Assembly: GCF_030063355.1 (NCBI RefSeq)
Contig: NZ_JASISZ010000028.1
Location: 1-64,000 of the forward strand
Length of the DNA stretch: 64,000 nt
DNA from: Streptomyces sp. PH10-H1
GTDB taxonomy: Bacteria > Actinomycetota > Actinomycetes > Streptomycetales > Streptomycetaceae
Direction: 5' to 3'
The notes under the pieces were generated by a model, which saw only the letters and a program-made list of their open reading frames with translations, ran no database searches and was not told the DNA's origin. The number at the start of each line of letters is the position of its first letter. Within the stretch, counting starts at the first letter, position 1. The position numbers and the translations under genes are program-made. This document shows positions 18,009 to 26,984 of this stretch, one piece after another.

Positions 18009-18448
18009 GCGAGGGCCTGCGCGTTCGACGCTGCCTCGGCGGCTGCCGCCAGCCGGTCGAGGTCTTGCTGCACGCTTGCCTTGATTCCCTTGCCCAGTAC
18101 CAGGTTCCAGATGCGGGCCAGGGGGCCGGACAGGGTGACGGTGACGCGAACCCGGGTGGTGTCCTCCGGGGTGCGGTCGACCAGATGCCGGAAGGTCAGC
18201 CGTGCTCCGAGCAGCTTGGAGACATCGGTGAACTCGGTGTCGGAAACCAGCGCGGCGATGACGAATGGGACCTTGGGGCCGCCCTTGGGTTTGAGGGCTC
18301 CGGTCGAGCCGGTGACGAAGGGGCCGTCCAGTCGTACCCACTCGGTGTCGGTGTTCCACTCGGGCCACGTGGCCATGTCCGCCCAGCGGGTGAAGAACGC
18401 CGACGGAGCGGCAGTGGAGGTGGTCTGTGCCTGCGCGAGAGTCATCAT
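18005..18448 (-). CDS. SRPBCC (START-like) family protein
   Basis: The 147-aa protein has the polyketide cyclase/START-like pattern, with a hydrophobic ligand cavity expected: SAFFTRWADMATWPEWNTDT, DTEFTDVSKLLGARLTFRHL, RVRVTVTLSGPLARIWNLVL. It is the first gene of the operon. Tandem ATG codons lie at 18448 and 18445. No ribosome binding site exists because the -10 element ends five bases before the ATG, so translation is probably leaderless. Confidence 0.82.
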   Translation of the reverse strand: MMTLAQAQTTSTAAPSAFFTRWADMATWPEWNTDTEWVRLDGPFVTGSTGALKPKGGPKVPFVIAALVSDTEFTDVSKLLGARLTFRHLVDRTPEDTTRVRVTVTLSGPLARIWNLVLGKGIKASVQQDLDRLAAAAEAASNAQALA

Positions 18449-18452
18449 GGAG

Positions 18453-18483
18453 ATAGTATGCGCGCATTCTATTTATTGGTCAA
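18453..18483 (-). promoter_or_regulatory. Promoter with embedded 20-bp operator for the SRPBCC-EVE-MarR operon
   Basis: On the minus strand TTGACC (18483-18478) and TACTAT (18458-18453) are spaced by 19 bases, just upstream of ATG 18448. Between and over them, 18453-18472 (ATAGTATGCGCGCATTCTAT) is a palindrome with a single mismatched pair. A MarR dimer bound here would cover the -10 and most of the spacer. The spacing is slightly long, as in repressed or activator-assisted promoters. Confidence 0.7.
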
Positions 18484-18719
18484 CCCCTTCCGCTCGGGCA
18501 GCGAGCAGTAGCCCAGGGCCTTCAGTCGGGGATCAGGGACGGCAGCGTCCTGACGGTTGCCGCACATCGTGATCGCCAGCGCCAGCAGGGCCGGCCGCGT
18601 CGCGGTGAAGAACGCGTCGAAGTCGAGAGGCTGTGCCTCGTCCCCGGCAACGGTCCCGGCGCCGTCCCCGGCTCGTCCTCGCCCGCCGGTTGCGACGGTT
18701 CTGCCTGAGCGCTGGTCAT
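18469..18719 (-). pseudogene. Sigma-70 (ECF/SigE-like) N-terminal remnant
   Basis: One minus-strand frame contains LDFDAFFTATRPALLALAIT then MCGNRQDAA, the region 2.1 opening of an ECF or SigE-type sigma factor. It then switches to unrelated VPDPRLKALGYC and stops at 18469-18471. Region 2.2 onward (the LVQETL helix) is missing. A plausible start (ATG 18719) is in a different frame. It overlaps the operon promoter, which may therefore have arisen in decayed coding sequence. Bases 18720-19077 contain nothing recognised. Confidence 0.45.
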
Positions 18720-19077
18720 CGTGCTCCCCCTACCCGGCCGTCGCGCACCGTCCGGCCCTCTGCGCGTACGGTCAGCACGCCGCCGTCAGGGCGTCGGTCC
18801 ATGACCACCCCGCCGCGACCGGCCAGCCGCGGCGCGGCGAGATTGGCGCAGCCTGGTCACCGCGACGCGCCGATTCACCGCCCCTCGTAGGCGCGGCAGC
18901 CGGAATTGCGAGGTGCCACAACCGGCGGGATGCTGGATATGTACGTTCTGCGGCGTCCGATTTCGCTTGCGGCCCTTACGGGTGCCGGGGCGTCGGCGCG
19001 CGTGCTCGCCGGCGGTCCAGAGGGGAGGGGCCAGGCGGTTTGCGGTCCGCGCCTCGCGCCTCGGTAAGGAGATGGCC

Positions 19078-20457
19078 ATGGACGCTATCGATCTGGAAGC
19101 GATGCGGGCCGCAGTGCGCGGTCCGGTCATCGGCCCACAGGATCCGGAGTACCCCCAGGCCCGCAAGATCTACAACGCGATGATCGACAGGAAACCCTCC
19201 GCCATCGTGCGGTGCACCGATACGGCGGATGTCATGGCCGCGGTCGATTTCATCCGTGACAACGGTCTTGAACTCGCCGTCCGCGGCGGCGGGCACAGCG
19301 GGGCCGGCCTGTCTCTGGTCGACGACGGCGTCACTGTCGACTTGTCGCCCATGCGCGGGGTGCGGGTCGATCCCACCGCGAAGACCGCCCAGGTCGCAGG
19401 CGGCTGCCAGCTCGGCGATCTCGACCACGCGGCCCACGCCTTCGGTCTGGCCACGCCCGCCGGCATCATGTCGACGACGGGCGTCGGGGGCCTCACCCTC
19501 GGCGGCGGCCACGGCTATCTCACCCGCAAGTACGGTCTGACGGTGGACAACCTGTTGTCCGCGGACGTGGTGCTCGCCGACGGCAGTTTCGTCACCGCGA
19601 GCGAGACCGAGAACGCGGACCTGTTCTGGGCGCTGCGTGGCGGCGGCGGCAATTTCGGCATCGTCACCTCGTTCGACTTCCGGTTGCACCCGGTGGACAC
19701 GGTGGGTATCGGGGTCAGCGTGTGGCCGGTCGACCAAGCCCGTGAGGTGCTGGAGTGGTACCGCGACTTCCTGCCGCAGGCGCCCGATGACCTTTACGGC
19801 TTCTTCGCGGTGCTCGTCGTGCCGCCCGGTCCGCCGTTCCCGGAAGAGATCCACGGGCACAAGATGTGCGGCGTCGTGTGGTGCTTCACGGGTGACATCG
19901 ACAGCCTGGAGAAGACCCTCGCACCCGTGAACGAGCCCGGCCCGCCGGCCTTCCATTTCACGGCACCGATGCCCTACCCCGCGCTTCAGGGCATGTTCGA
20001 CGGGCTGATCCCCACCGGCCTGCAGTGGTACTGGCGGGGCGACTTCTTCGACCGGATCACGGACCAGGCCATCGACGCCCACCTCAAGTTCGGGGAGAAC
20101 ATCCCCACCGATCTCTCGACCATGCACCTCTACCCGGTCGACGGAGCCGCCGGCCGTGTCGGTCAGGAGGACACCGCGTGGGGCTACCGGGACGCCGTAT
20201 GGTCCGGTGTCATCGGTGGCATCGACCCCGACCCGGCCAACGCCGCGACCGTCAAGCAGTGGTGCGTCGACTACTGGGAGGCACTGCATCCGCATTCCAT
20301 GGGCGGCGCCTACGTGAACTTCATCGGTGCGGGCGAGAGCCAGGACCGGGTCAAGGCCACCTACCGTGGCCAGTACGACAGGCTCGCGGGAATCAAACGA
20401 ACCTATGACCCGCACAATCTCTTCCACGCCAACCAGAACATCGCGCCGGCCCCATGA
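19078..20457 (+). CDS. FAD-binding (berberine bridge/6-hydroxynicotine-type) oxidoreductase
   Basis: This 459-aa flavoprotein has the FAD PCMH domain (RKPSAIVRCTDTADVMAAVD, RGGGHSGAGLSLVDDG with the His that commonly bonds FAD, then STTGVGGLTLGGGHGYLTRK) and the C-terminal BBE segment YDPHNLFHANQNI. Such enzymes oxidise alcohols, sugars or amines with O2. The Cys used for bicovalent flavin attachment is not in its usual loop (GGGGNFGIVTSFDF), so attachment is probably by His alone. ATG 19078 is chosen over 19072 because AAGGAG (19066-19071) touches the latter. No signal peptide is present. Confidence 0.9.
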   Translation: MDAIDLEAMRAAVRGPVIGPQDPEYPQARKIYNAMIDRKPSAIVRCTDTADVMAAVDFIRDNGLELAVRGGGHSGAGLSLVDDGVTVDLSPMRGVRVDPTAKTAQVAGGCQLGDLDHAAHAFGLATPAGIMSTTGVGGLTLGGGHGYLTRKYGLTVDNLLSADVVLADGSFVTASETENADLFWALRGGGGNFGIVTSFDFRLHPVDTVGIGVSVWPVDQAREVLEWYRDFLPQAPDDLYGFFAVLVVPPGPPFPEEIHGHKMCGVVWCFTGDIDSLEKTLAPVNEPGPPAFHFTAPMPYPALQGMFDGLIPTGLQWYWRGDFFDRITDQAIDAHLKFGENIPTDLSTMHLYPVDGAAGRVGQEDTAWGYRDAVWSGVIGGIDPDPANAATVKQWCVDYWEALHPHSMGGAYVNFIGAGESQDRVKATYRGQYDRLAGIKRTYDPHNLFHANQNIAPAP

Positions 20458-20480
20458 CGCCGAAGTGACGATGACTATCG

Positions 20481-20511
20481 CGCGCGGCCGCCCGCCTGGG
20501 GCGGCCGCGCG
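20481..20511. terminator. Strong bidirectional terminator hairpin
   Basis: A perfect 13-bp all-GC stem (20481-20493 with 20499-20511) and a 5-base loop lie between the convergent stop codons of the FAD enzyme and the LuxR-type gene. No U-tract is present, as is usual for streptomycete terminators. Confidence 0.85.
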
Positions 20512-20523
20512 ACGATGCGGCGT

Positions 20524-21174
20524 TCACAGCTGCTGACGTTCGAGGGCGTCCTTGACTTCCCCGCGTCGGGTGGCGCCGAGTTTCTTGAGGACCTTGGCCA
20601 CGTGGTGTTCCACTGTGCGGGACGCCAGGAAGAGGGACTGGGCGATGTCCCGGTTGGTGGCGCCCGCGGCGAGGAGACGGGCCATCTCGGCTGTTGTGTG
20701 GGGGGCGTCCCGTCCCTCGAGATTCACTTCCAGATCGTGGACGAGGTCCTCGGCTTCCGCGCGGCGTCCGCGTCCCAGGGCGGCTTGGACCGCGATGGGG
20801 ACGAAGGAGCCCGACATCGCCCATCTCCCGCTCCGGCGCAGGAGCCGCGCGGCGGGTTCGGCGACGGTCCAGGCAGCCGCGGGATCGTCGTCGTTGAGCC
20901 GGATCAGGGTGCCGATGGTGGCATCGCGGAGACCCAGATGGACCTCGATCACACCACGGGGAGCGATGTTGCTGAGGTGTTCCAGAGCGCGGGTGCGTTC
21001 CCCGCGCGCGAGCGCGAGGTGGGCCTCGATACGGCACCCGGTGTCCTGCACTTGGCTCATCTCGGGCAATTCCGTCCGCAGGGCGGCCACGCGTTCGTGC
21101 AGGGCGTCCCAGTCCCCTCCCAGGTAGGCCAGATCCAGCAGACACGAGCGCGTCAGGCCTTCAATAAGGCGCAT
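20524..21174 (-). pseudogene. Truncated LuxR-family (LAL-like) regulator
   Basis: The frame encodes a C-terminal fragment of a large LuxR regulator: TPR-like helices (LARGERTRALEHLSNIAPRG, AAAWTVAEPAARLLRRSGRW) and the HTH (LLAAGATNRDIAQSLFLASR TVEHHV). The N-terminal ATPase is absent. The start of the LuxR HTH (LTPRE) is replaced by DAPHTTAEM, suggesting a small internal loss. ATG 21174 has no ribosome binding site. In the same frame the open reading continues upstream only as antisense of the 21229 gene. It may be a non-functional relic, or a short DNA-binding protein if translated. Confidence 0.6.
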
Positions 21175-21228
21175 CAGCCCAGGCCACCCAGCTGACAGCC
21201 GCACTCCGTCGCTCCGGAGGAGGTGGAC

Positions 21229-21612
21229 GTGAACCGCCCCGCACGCCATGGCACCACGCCGCGCAGGACCGCCGTCTACCTGCGCTGCTACCCCGCCGAC
21301 CGGTGGCAGGTCGATACCCACCTCACAGCACTGCGACGGTTCGCACACCGCCTTCGCCTGGGCCAACCGGACGAGTACATCGACAACGGGTACCCGTCGG
21401 GCGGCCCGCTGCCCGAACTCGGGCGCATGCTGAACTACATCGCAACGGGTGTCTACGCGACGGTCCTGGTCACCGGCCCGTTCGTCTTCTCCCTGTCGGA
21501 CACTCAGGCCGAACGGACGGTCCGCCGCATCCACATCCACTGTTGCCGCGTCGTCGAACTTCCCTCCCCGCGTGCCGACGCCACGAGCATCCGCACGGTC
21601 GAGCCTGTGTGA
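21229..21612 (+). CDS. Hypothetical protein with weak resolvase-like pattern
   Basis: The 127-aa product begins at GTG 21229, seven bases after GGAGGAGG (21217-21222); the alternative GTG 21223 touches that site. It reads TAVYLRCYPADRWQVDTHLT and later TGVYATVLVTGPFVFSLSDT, with spacing like the N-terminal half of a serine recombinase domain. The catalytic Ser position is not present, so it would not be an active recombinase. This family of short proteins occurs in streptomycetes; its function is unknown. Confidence 0.5.
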   Translation: MNRPARHGTTPRRTAVYLRCYPADRWQVDTHLTALRRFAHRLRLGQPDEYIDNGYPSGGPLPELGRMLNYIATGVYATVLVTGPFVFSLSDTQAERTVRRIHIHCCRVVELPSPRADATSIRTVEPV

Positions 21613-21885
21613 TCGAGTTGAGTGACCCGCTCTCAGCCAGGATCGCGAGAGCGCGGGCAGCGTCCGGCGGATGATGAAGAAACCTGCTTGAGCGCTGCCG
21701 AGAACGCCTCCGGGACGGCCTTCGGCGGGGGCATGGGAGACCGTGGGTGCGGGGTCGGGGGGGCGGGCCCATCCGTTCTCGCGCGGACCTTTTGAACGGC
21801 CGCCAATGGCCTTGCGCAACACGGTCTGAGCTGGGGTTTTACGTCGTTCGGCTCTAGGATTTCCCCATCGTGAGAGGGGGTCCGG

Positions 21886-22629
21886 ATGGACCGGAACATA
21901 CGCACGGTCGACGACGTACTGAAGCTCCTGGACGGCCTGTTCGCTCCGGAAGCCGACCGCTGGACGGCTGACGGGGCCAGTTGGTGGGACGGCTTCTACA
22001 CCGACCGTTCCAAGTCAGTGCCCTTCTTCGTGGCGAAGCCGGATGAGAGCCTGGCCGCGTACCTCGACCGCGGCATGATCGCTCCGGGCCGGGCTCTCGA
22101 TCTCGGGTGCGGTCCGGGCCGTAACGCCATTCACCTGGCGTCCCTGGGGTTCGAGGTGGACGCGGTCGACCTCTCGCCGACGGCGATCGCCTGGGCCGAG
22201 GAGCGCTCCCGCGAGGCGGGGGCCGACATCCGGTTCCACTGTGGCGATGCCTTCAGCCTCAGCGCGACCGAGCTGGGCGGCCCGTACGACCTGATCTACG
22301 ATTCGGGCTGCTTCCACCATCTGCCGCCCCACCGCCGCATCAGCTACCTCGCCCTGGTCGATCGCGCTCTCGCCCCTGGCGGCCATCTCGCCCTCACATG
22401 TTTCGCGGCCGGACAGATGGGCTCCGAGCTCCCCGACACGGCCTTCTATCGCCACTCCGGGCTCCAAGGCGGACTCGCCTACACGCCGGAGTCCCTGCGT
22501 TGGATCTTCTCCGACCTGATGGAGGTTGAACTGCGCCGCATGCACGACGAACCGCCCGGATCCTCGTACTTCGGTGAATCCTTCTTGTGGACGGCGCTGT
22601 TCCGACGTGATGTCCAGGTCTTGCCTTGA
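21886..22629 (+). CDS. Class I SAM-dependent methyltransferase
   Basis: The 247-aa protein has the Rossmann methyltransferase signature: GRALDLGCGPGRNAIHLASL (motif I), FEVDAVDLSPTAIAWAEERS, IRFHCGDAFS, and YDLIYDSGCFHHLPPHRRIS as post-I motif. The substrate is unknown. It stands alone with about 270 bases upstream; GAGAGGGGG precedes the ATG. Confidence 0.88.
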   Translation: MDRNIRTVDDVLKLLDGLFAPEADRWTADGASWWDGFYTDRSKSVPFFVAKPDESLAAYLDRGMIAPGRALDLGCGPGRNAIHLASLGFEVDAVDLSPTAIAWAEERSREAGADIRFHCGDAFSLSATELGGPYDLIYDSGCFHHLPPHRRISYLALVDRALAPGGHLALTCFAAGQMGSELPDTAFYRHSGLQGGLAYTPESLRWIFSDLMEVELRRMHDEPPGSSYFGESFLWTALFRRDVQVLP

Positions 22630-22725
22630 AGGGCTGACCGGCCCCCGCCCCTACCCGTAGTACTTCAGAGCTATGGGGAAGATGCCCTCCCTGGAGGGAC
22701 GCCGACCACGCGGTGTGATCCGTAA

Positions 22726-22764
22726 CTTCCGTACCGGAAACAGGAAAGACATCCGGTACGGAAG
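22726..22764. promoter_or_regulatory. Paired palindrome/hairpin over the ribosome binding site of the hydrolase operon
   Basis: CTTCCGTACCGGA (22726-22738) and its exact reverse complement (22752-22764) flank a 13-base spacer. Each arm is itself nearly palindromic (TTCCG-TAC-CGGAA and TCCG-GTA-CGGA), so the region can be read as two operator boxes 24 bp apart or as an RNA hairpin. The right arm includes GGAAG of the ribosome binding site for ATG 22776. A response regulator is encoded at the end of the operon and is a candidate ligand. Confidence 0.7.
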
Positions 22765-22775
22765 GACCATCCTCC

Positions 22776-23741
22776 ATGGCGTCCCGCCCGCGCAGCAGCC
22801 GCCTCCGCCGCACCCTGCTCGCCGCACTCGTCACCGCCTCGGTGGCCGTGCCGGTGTCGGGTGCGGCGCGCCCCGCTGCCGTCCCGGCACCCGCCCCGGC
22901 CGCCCTCGCCGCCGTCTCGGTCACGACCCTCGACGAGCGGTACGAGGCCAATCGCGGCAACATCCGCGCGGCCGAGCGGATGGCCGCCGAGCACGGAGAC
23001 CGGCGGCGGGCGGCAGCACTGCGCGCCATGGCGGACCCGGCCCGCCACTTCCTCTCCTTCGACGGCCGCGACGGAGGCCGCACCACCGAGATCTTCGGCG
23101 ACCTGTCCCGCGCCGCGCGGATCGCGGTACTCGTCCCTGGTTCGGACACCAGCCTCGACACGTACGGGCGGTTCCGAGCCGGTGCGCTGGCGCTGCGGCA
23201 GGAGTTGGGCGGGCGGGCAGCGGTCGTCGCCTGGCTCGGGTACCGGACGCCGGGCACGGTGAGCCCCGAGGTGCTCACGCCCGGCCGAGCCGATGACGCG
23301 GTGCCCGAACTACAGACATTCGTACGGGAGTTGAGTGCGGCCAAGCCCGCCGTCCGGACCTCCCTCCTCTGCCACTCCTACGGCTCCGTGATCTGCGCCC
23401 GGGCCGCGAGTGGGCTCGAGGTCGCGGACATCGTGCTGTACGGCAGTCCCGGCATCGGCACCGATGCCGACGACGTCGCCGGGCTGCACACCGGCGCCAC
23501 GGTCTGGGCGGGCCGGGGCGCCGACGACTGGATCGCCGACGTGCCGCATGTCCGGCTCCCCCTGCTCTTCACCACCGTCGGGTTCGGCGCCGACCCGGTC
23601 TCACCGGAGTTCGGTGCCCGCACCTTCGAGGCGGGCGACGGCGGCCACAGCGACTACCTGAAGCCCGGTTCCGTATCCCTGAAGAACATCGCACGGATCG
23701 TATCCGGACAGACCCCTTCCGAGGAGACCCGTCATGCATGA
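22776..23741 (+). CDS. Secreted alpha/beta hydrolase (DUF1023-like)
   Basis: The 321-aa protein opens with a twin-Arg/hydrophobic export signal (RLRRTLLAALVTASVAVPVS ending near residue 32). The hydrolase fold follows, with AVLVPGSDTSLDTYGRFR, AWLGYRTPG, nucleophile elbow CHSYGSV (Ser about 192), and a late His in GDGGHSDYL. The DUF1023 group is common in actinobacteria and the substrate is unknown. It is the first gene of a four-gene unit; its stop overlaps the acyltransferase start by 8 bases. Confidence 0.85.
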   Translation: MASRPRSSRLRRTLLAALVTASVAVPVSGAARPAAVPAPAPAALAAVSVTTLDERYEANRGNIRAAERMAAEHGDRRRAAALRAMADPARHFLSFDGRDGGRTTEIFGDLSRAARIAVLVPGSDTSLDTYGRFRAGALALRQELGGRAAVVAWLGYRTPGTVSPEVLTPGRADDAVPELQTFVRELSAAKPAVRTSLLCHSYGSVICARAASGLEVADIVLYGSPGIGTDADDVAGLHTGATVWAGRGADDWIADVPHVRLPLLFTTVGFGADPVSPEFGARTFEAGDGGHSDYLKPGSVSLKNIARIVSGQTPSEETRHA

Positions 23742-24903
23742 CCTCATCCGGCGGATCGATGACGCGACTCCGCCCGACCGTGACCGCGCCGTCGATGCAC
23801 TGCGAGCCCTCGCCATCCTCGGCGTGGTGCTCGGCCACTGGCTAGTGACCGCCCTGGTCGCCGACAGCGGCACGGTGCACGGCGCCAGCCCGCTGCAGTT
23901 CATGCACCAACTGGCTCCCGTTTCCTGGCTGTTCCAGACCCTGGCGGTCTTCTTCCTGGTCGGCGGGCAGGTGGCGGCGACGAGCTATTCATCCGCCCGC
24001 GCCCGGGGCACGACGTACGGGCAGTGGCTCGGCGCCCGGATGGCCCGGCTGAGCCGGCCGGTCGCGGCCGTGCTGGTGGTGTGGACGGCGGCGGCGGGCG
24101 CGATGCTGGCGTCAGGGGTGGGCCTGGAGACCGTCCACACCTTGTTCAAACTGGTCCTCTCCCCGCTCTGGTTCCTGCTGGTGTTCACGGCGCTGACGGC
24201 GGCGACCCCGCTGGTCGCGAGGCTGCACCCGCTGTGGCCGCTGACCGTCGTGATGTACGTGGACCTGTTCCGGTTCGGACTCGACGGGCCCGCCTGGCTC
24301 GGCTGGATCAATGTGGCCGCGGGCTGGCTGGTCCCGTACTGCCTGGGTGCGGCCTGGGCGCGGGGCGGCCCGACGGGCCGTACGACCGGGTGGGCACTGC
24401 TGCTCGGCGGCACCGCCGCCACCGCCGCACTCGTCCTGTGGGCCGGCTACCCGGCGTCCATGGTCGGGGTACCCGGCGCCAAGATCTCCAACCTGAACCC
24501 GCCGACCCTGGCTGCCGTCACGTTCGGCCTGGCCCAGTGCGGGGCGGCCCTGCTGCTGCTCGGCCCGCTGCGGCGGGTGCTGAAGCGGCCGGCCGCGTGG
24601 GCGGCGGTCGCCCTGGCGAACCTCTCCGCGATGACGATCTTCCTCTGGCACCAGACCGCGATGATCGCGGTGACGGCCGTGGGTCTGCTGGCAGGCGGGG
24701 CGCTGCCCGGCCTGCACACCGTCCCCGACGGGCCCGGCTGGGTGGTCGCCCGGCTGGCCTGGCTGCCGGTGTTCGCGGCGGCGCTCCTTGTGTGCTGGGC
24801 CGCCTTCCGTACGTACGAACAGCGCCGGCCCGCACAGCGCGGCGGTACCAGGGTCGTTCGCGAGGGACGTCCCGCCCCGGCGACCGCTGAGCGCCATGTC
24901 TAA
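23734..24903 (+). CDS. Acyltransferase 3 family membrane protein
   Basis: The 389-aa polytopic protein has the family opening DRAVDALRALAILGVVLGHW with the catalytic-type His, about ten hydrophobic segments, and MTIFLWHQTAMIAVTAVGLL near the end. Acyltransferase 3 proteins move acyl groups from the cytosol onto surface glycans, lipids or antibiotics. The position directly after a secreted hydrolase and before a two-component pair suggests an envelope-modifying, signal-responsive module. Confidence 0.88.
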   Translation: MHDLIRRIDDATPPDRDRAVDALRALAILGVVLGHWLVTALVADSGTVHGASPLQFMHQLAPVSWLFQTLAVFFLVGGQVAATSYSSARARGTTYGQWLGARMARLSRPVAAVLVVWTAAAGAMLASGVGLETVHTLFKLVLSPLWFLLVFTALTAATPLVARLHPLWPLTVVMYVDLFRFGLDGPAWLGWINVAAGWLVPYCLGAAWARGGPTGRTTGWALLLGGTAATAALVLWAGYPASMVGVPGAKISNLNPPTLAAVTFGLAQCGAALLLLGPLRRVLKRPAAWAAVALANLSAMTIFLWHQTAMIAVTAVGLLAGGALPGLHTVPDGPGWVVARLAWLPVFAAALLVCWAAFRTYEQRRPAQRGGTRVVREGRPAPATAERHV

Positions 24904-24913
24904 GGTGGCACAC

Positions 24914-26254
24914 ATGATCAACGAGGGCGGGGGACGGCAGGTGGTGTCGGCGTTGTCGGCGGCGTCGCGTGCCCTGCGCGACGATCTGTGGTCGGCGGCT
25001 GCCGACCCGCTGCCGCGCATGGGCGGGCCGCGCTGGCTGGCCCGGCTGCCGCACGTCCTGATCGTTGTATTCGCGCTGTTCGTGGTCAAGTTCGCCGACA
25101 ACTACCCCTTGGACAAAACCTCCTCAGCGTTCGCCGTCATCCTGTCGCTGGCGCTCGTCGTCGCGATGTTCCGCCCGATGCTGGCCTGGTGGGTGTCGGT
25201 GATCAGTATGGTCGTCGCCGTACAGGGAACGGAGCTCGCTCGAACTCCCTTCCCCGGGATCGGTCCTGGGATCGACGCCGGGACGACGCTCCCCTGGAGC
25301 ACTCCTGGGGCCGCACTGCAGGCCGGGGTGCTGTTCCTGCTGGCCCTGCGGGTCCGTCCCCGGGTCACGGCCGAGACGCTGGCGATCAGCCTCCTGACGG
25401 GACTGGCCTGCATATCGTTCAGTTTCCGGGGCCACAACGACAACGCCGCGCGGGTTCTCGTGGTGTTCGTGATCGCGGCGGTGCTCGGCGCGGCGCTGCG
25501 CGGCCGCCGTGTGGCTCGTACGCAACTGGTCGTGCAGGAGGAGCTCAACGCCGAGGAGCGCGCCCGGCGCACGCTCCTGGAGGAGCGCAACCGGATCGCC
25601 CGCGAGTTGCACGACGTGGTCGCCCACCACATGTCGGTCATCTCCATCCAGGCGCAGGTCGCCCCGCATCTGGTCGAGAACCCGTCGGACGAGTTGAAGG
25701 CGAACCTCGTCGGCATTCGCCAGAACGCGGTCGAGGCGCTCACCGAACTGCGCCGGGTACTCGGCGTCCTGCGCTCCGAGGACGCTCTGCCGGACGGCGT
25801 ACGGCACGCCCCGCAGCCCGGCCTGGACCGGCTGGACGAGCTGGTCGGCAATGTGCGCGGCGCCGGGCTCACGGTCACCACCGGGACCACGGGACCGCCG
25901 TACCGGCTGTCGCCGGGTGTCGAGCTGTCGGCGTTCCGTATCGTCCAGGAGGCCCTCAGCAACGCGATGCGGCACGCGCCAGGAGCGGAGGTGCGGGTGG
26001 AGATCGGGTACCAGCCGTTCTGGGTCATGGTCCGGGTCACCAACTCCCAGCCGGCCCGGCCTGCCCCGCCCTCGCAGGGCAGCGGCCACGGCCTGCTCGG
26101 CATGCGCGAGCGCACCGCGATGCTCGGCGGCGAACTGTCCACCGGAGCGACCCCCGAGGGCGGCTATGAAGTGACCGCGTTGCTGCCCACGCACCCTTTT
26201 GCCGATCCTGCCGATCCTGCCGATCCTGCCGAATATGTCGAGGACACCCCGTGA
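24914..26254 (+). CDS. Sensor histidine kinase, NarL/DesK type
   Basis: The 446-aa membrane kinase has N-terminal hydrophobic segments (about residues 38-180), then the HisKA_3 box LLEERNRIARELHDVVAHHM with phospho-acceptor His and the HATPase lobe (FRIVQEALSNAMRHAPGAEV, GHGLLGMRERTAMLGGEL). ATG 24914 follows AAGGTGG (24902-24908); ATG 24896 inside the upstream gene is an alternative. The C-terminus has three Asp-Pro-Ala repeats from a 9-bp tandem repeat near 26204-26232. Its stop overlaps the response-regulator start (GTGA). Confidence 0.92.
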   Translation: MINEGGGRQVVSALSAASRALRDDLWSAAADPLPRMGGPRWLARLPHVLIVVFALFVVKFADNYPLDKTSSAFAVILSLALVVAMFRPMLAWWVSVISMVVAVQGTELARTPFPGIGPGIDAGTTLPWSTPGAALQAGVLFLLALRVRPRVTAETLAISLLTGLACISFSFRGHNDNAARVLVVFVIAAVLGAALRGRRVARTQLVVQEELNAEERARRTLLEERNRIARELHDVVAHHMSVISIQAQVAPHLVENPSDELKANLVGIRQNAVEALTELRRVLGVLRSEDALPDGVRHAPQPGLDRLDELVGNVRGAGLTVTTGTTGPPYRLSPGVELSAFRIVQEALSNAMRHAPGAEVRVEIGYQPFWVMVRVTNSQPARPAPPSQGSGHGLLGMRERTAMLGGELSTGATPEGGYEVTALLPTHPFADPADPADPAEYVEDTP

Positions 26255-26922
26255 CGACCATCCGCGTCCTGATCGCCGACGACCAGATGATGGTCCGTCA
26301 GGGCTTCACGGTGCTGCTCAACGCCGAACCCGGCATCGAGGTCGTCGGCCAGGCGGTCGACGGCCTCGATGCCGTCGCCAAGGTCGCAGAACTTGATCCG
26401 GACGTCGTCCTGATGGACATACGGATGCCCGGACTCGGCGGTATCGAGGCGACCCGCCGCATCACCGAACCGGTCGGCGCCACTGTCAAGGTCCTCGTCC
26501 TGACCACCTTCGATCTCGATGAGTACGTGTACGAGGCGCTGCGCGCGGGCGCGTCCGGATTTCTGCTGAAGGACGCGTCCGCTGCCGAACTCGCCCAGGC
26601 GGTACGGGTGGTGGCGGACGGTGACGCCCTGCTCGCCCCGAACATCACCAAGCGCCTCATCGCCGAGTTCTCCCGGCTGGCCGGTGCCCCCCGCGCCCCG
26701 CTCAAGGACCGCATCGGCGACCTGACGGAACGCGAGACCGAGGTCCTGTCCCTGATCGCGCAGGGCCTGTCGAACGCGGAGATCGCCGGAAGTCTGGTGG
26801 TGGCGGAACAGACCGTGAAGACTCATGTGAGCCGGATCCTGGTCAAACTGGGCCTGCGCGACCGCACCCAGGCCGCGGTCTTCGCCTACGAGACGGGCCT
26901 GGTGCGCCCGGCCGGATACTGA
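26251..26922 (+). CDS. LuxR/NarL-type response regulator
   Basis: The 223-aa regulator has a complete receiver domain (acidic pair in IADDQMMVRQG, phospho-acceptor Asp in VLMDIRMPGLGG, Lys in LLKDAS) and a LuxR HTH (LTERETEVLSLIAQGLSNAE, EQTVKTHVSRILVKL). It is the cognate partner of the kinase and co-translated with it. It probably binds as dimers to palindromic boxes, and the pair at 22726-22764 before the operon is an obvious candidate. Confidence 0.93.
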   Translation: MTTIRVLIADDQMMVRQGFTVLLNAEPGIEVVGQAVDGLDAVAKVAELDPDVVLMDIRMPGLGGIEATRRITEPVGATVKVLVLTTFDLDEYVYEALRAGASGFLLKDASAAELAQAVRVVADGDALLAPNITKRLIAEFSRLAGAPRAPLKDRIGDLTERETEVLSLIAQGLSNAEIAGSLVVAEQTVKTHVSRILVKLGLRDRTQAAVFAYETGLVRPAGY

Positions 26923-26984
26923 GCCGTTCGAATCCGCACCGACCGGACGCCGTCAAGCGGGATCCGGTGTCGGGGAGGGCGGGT

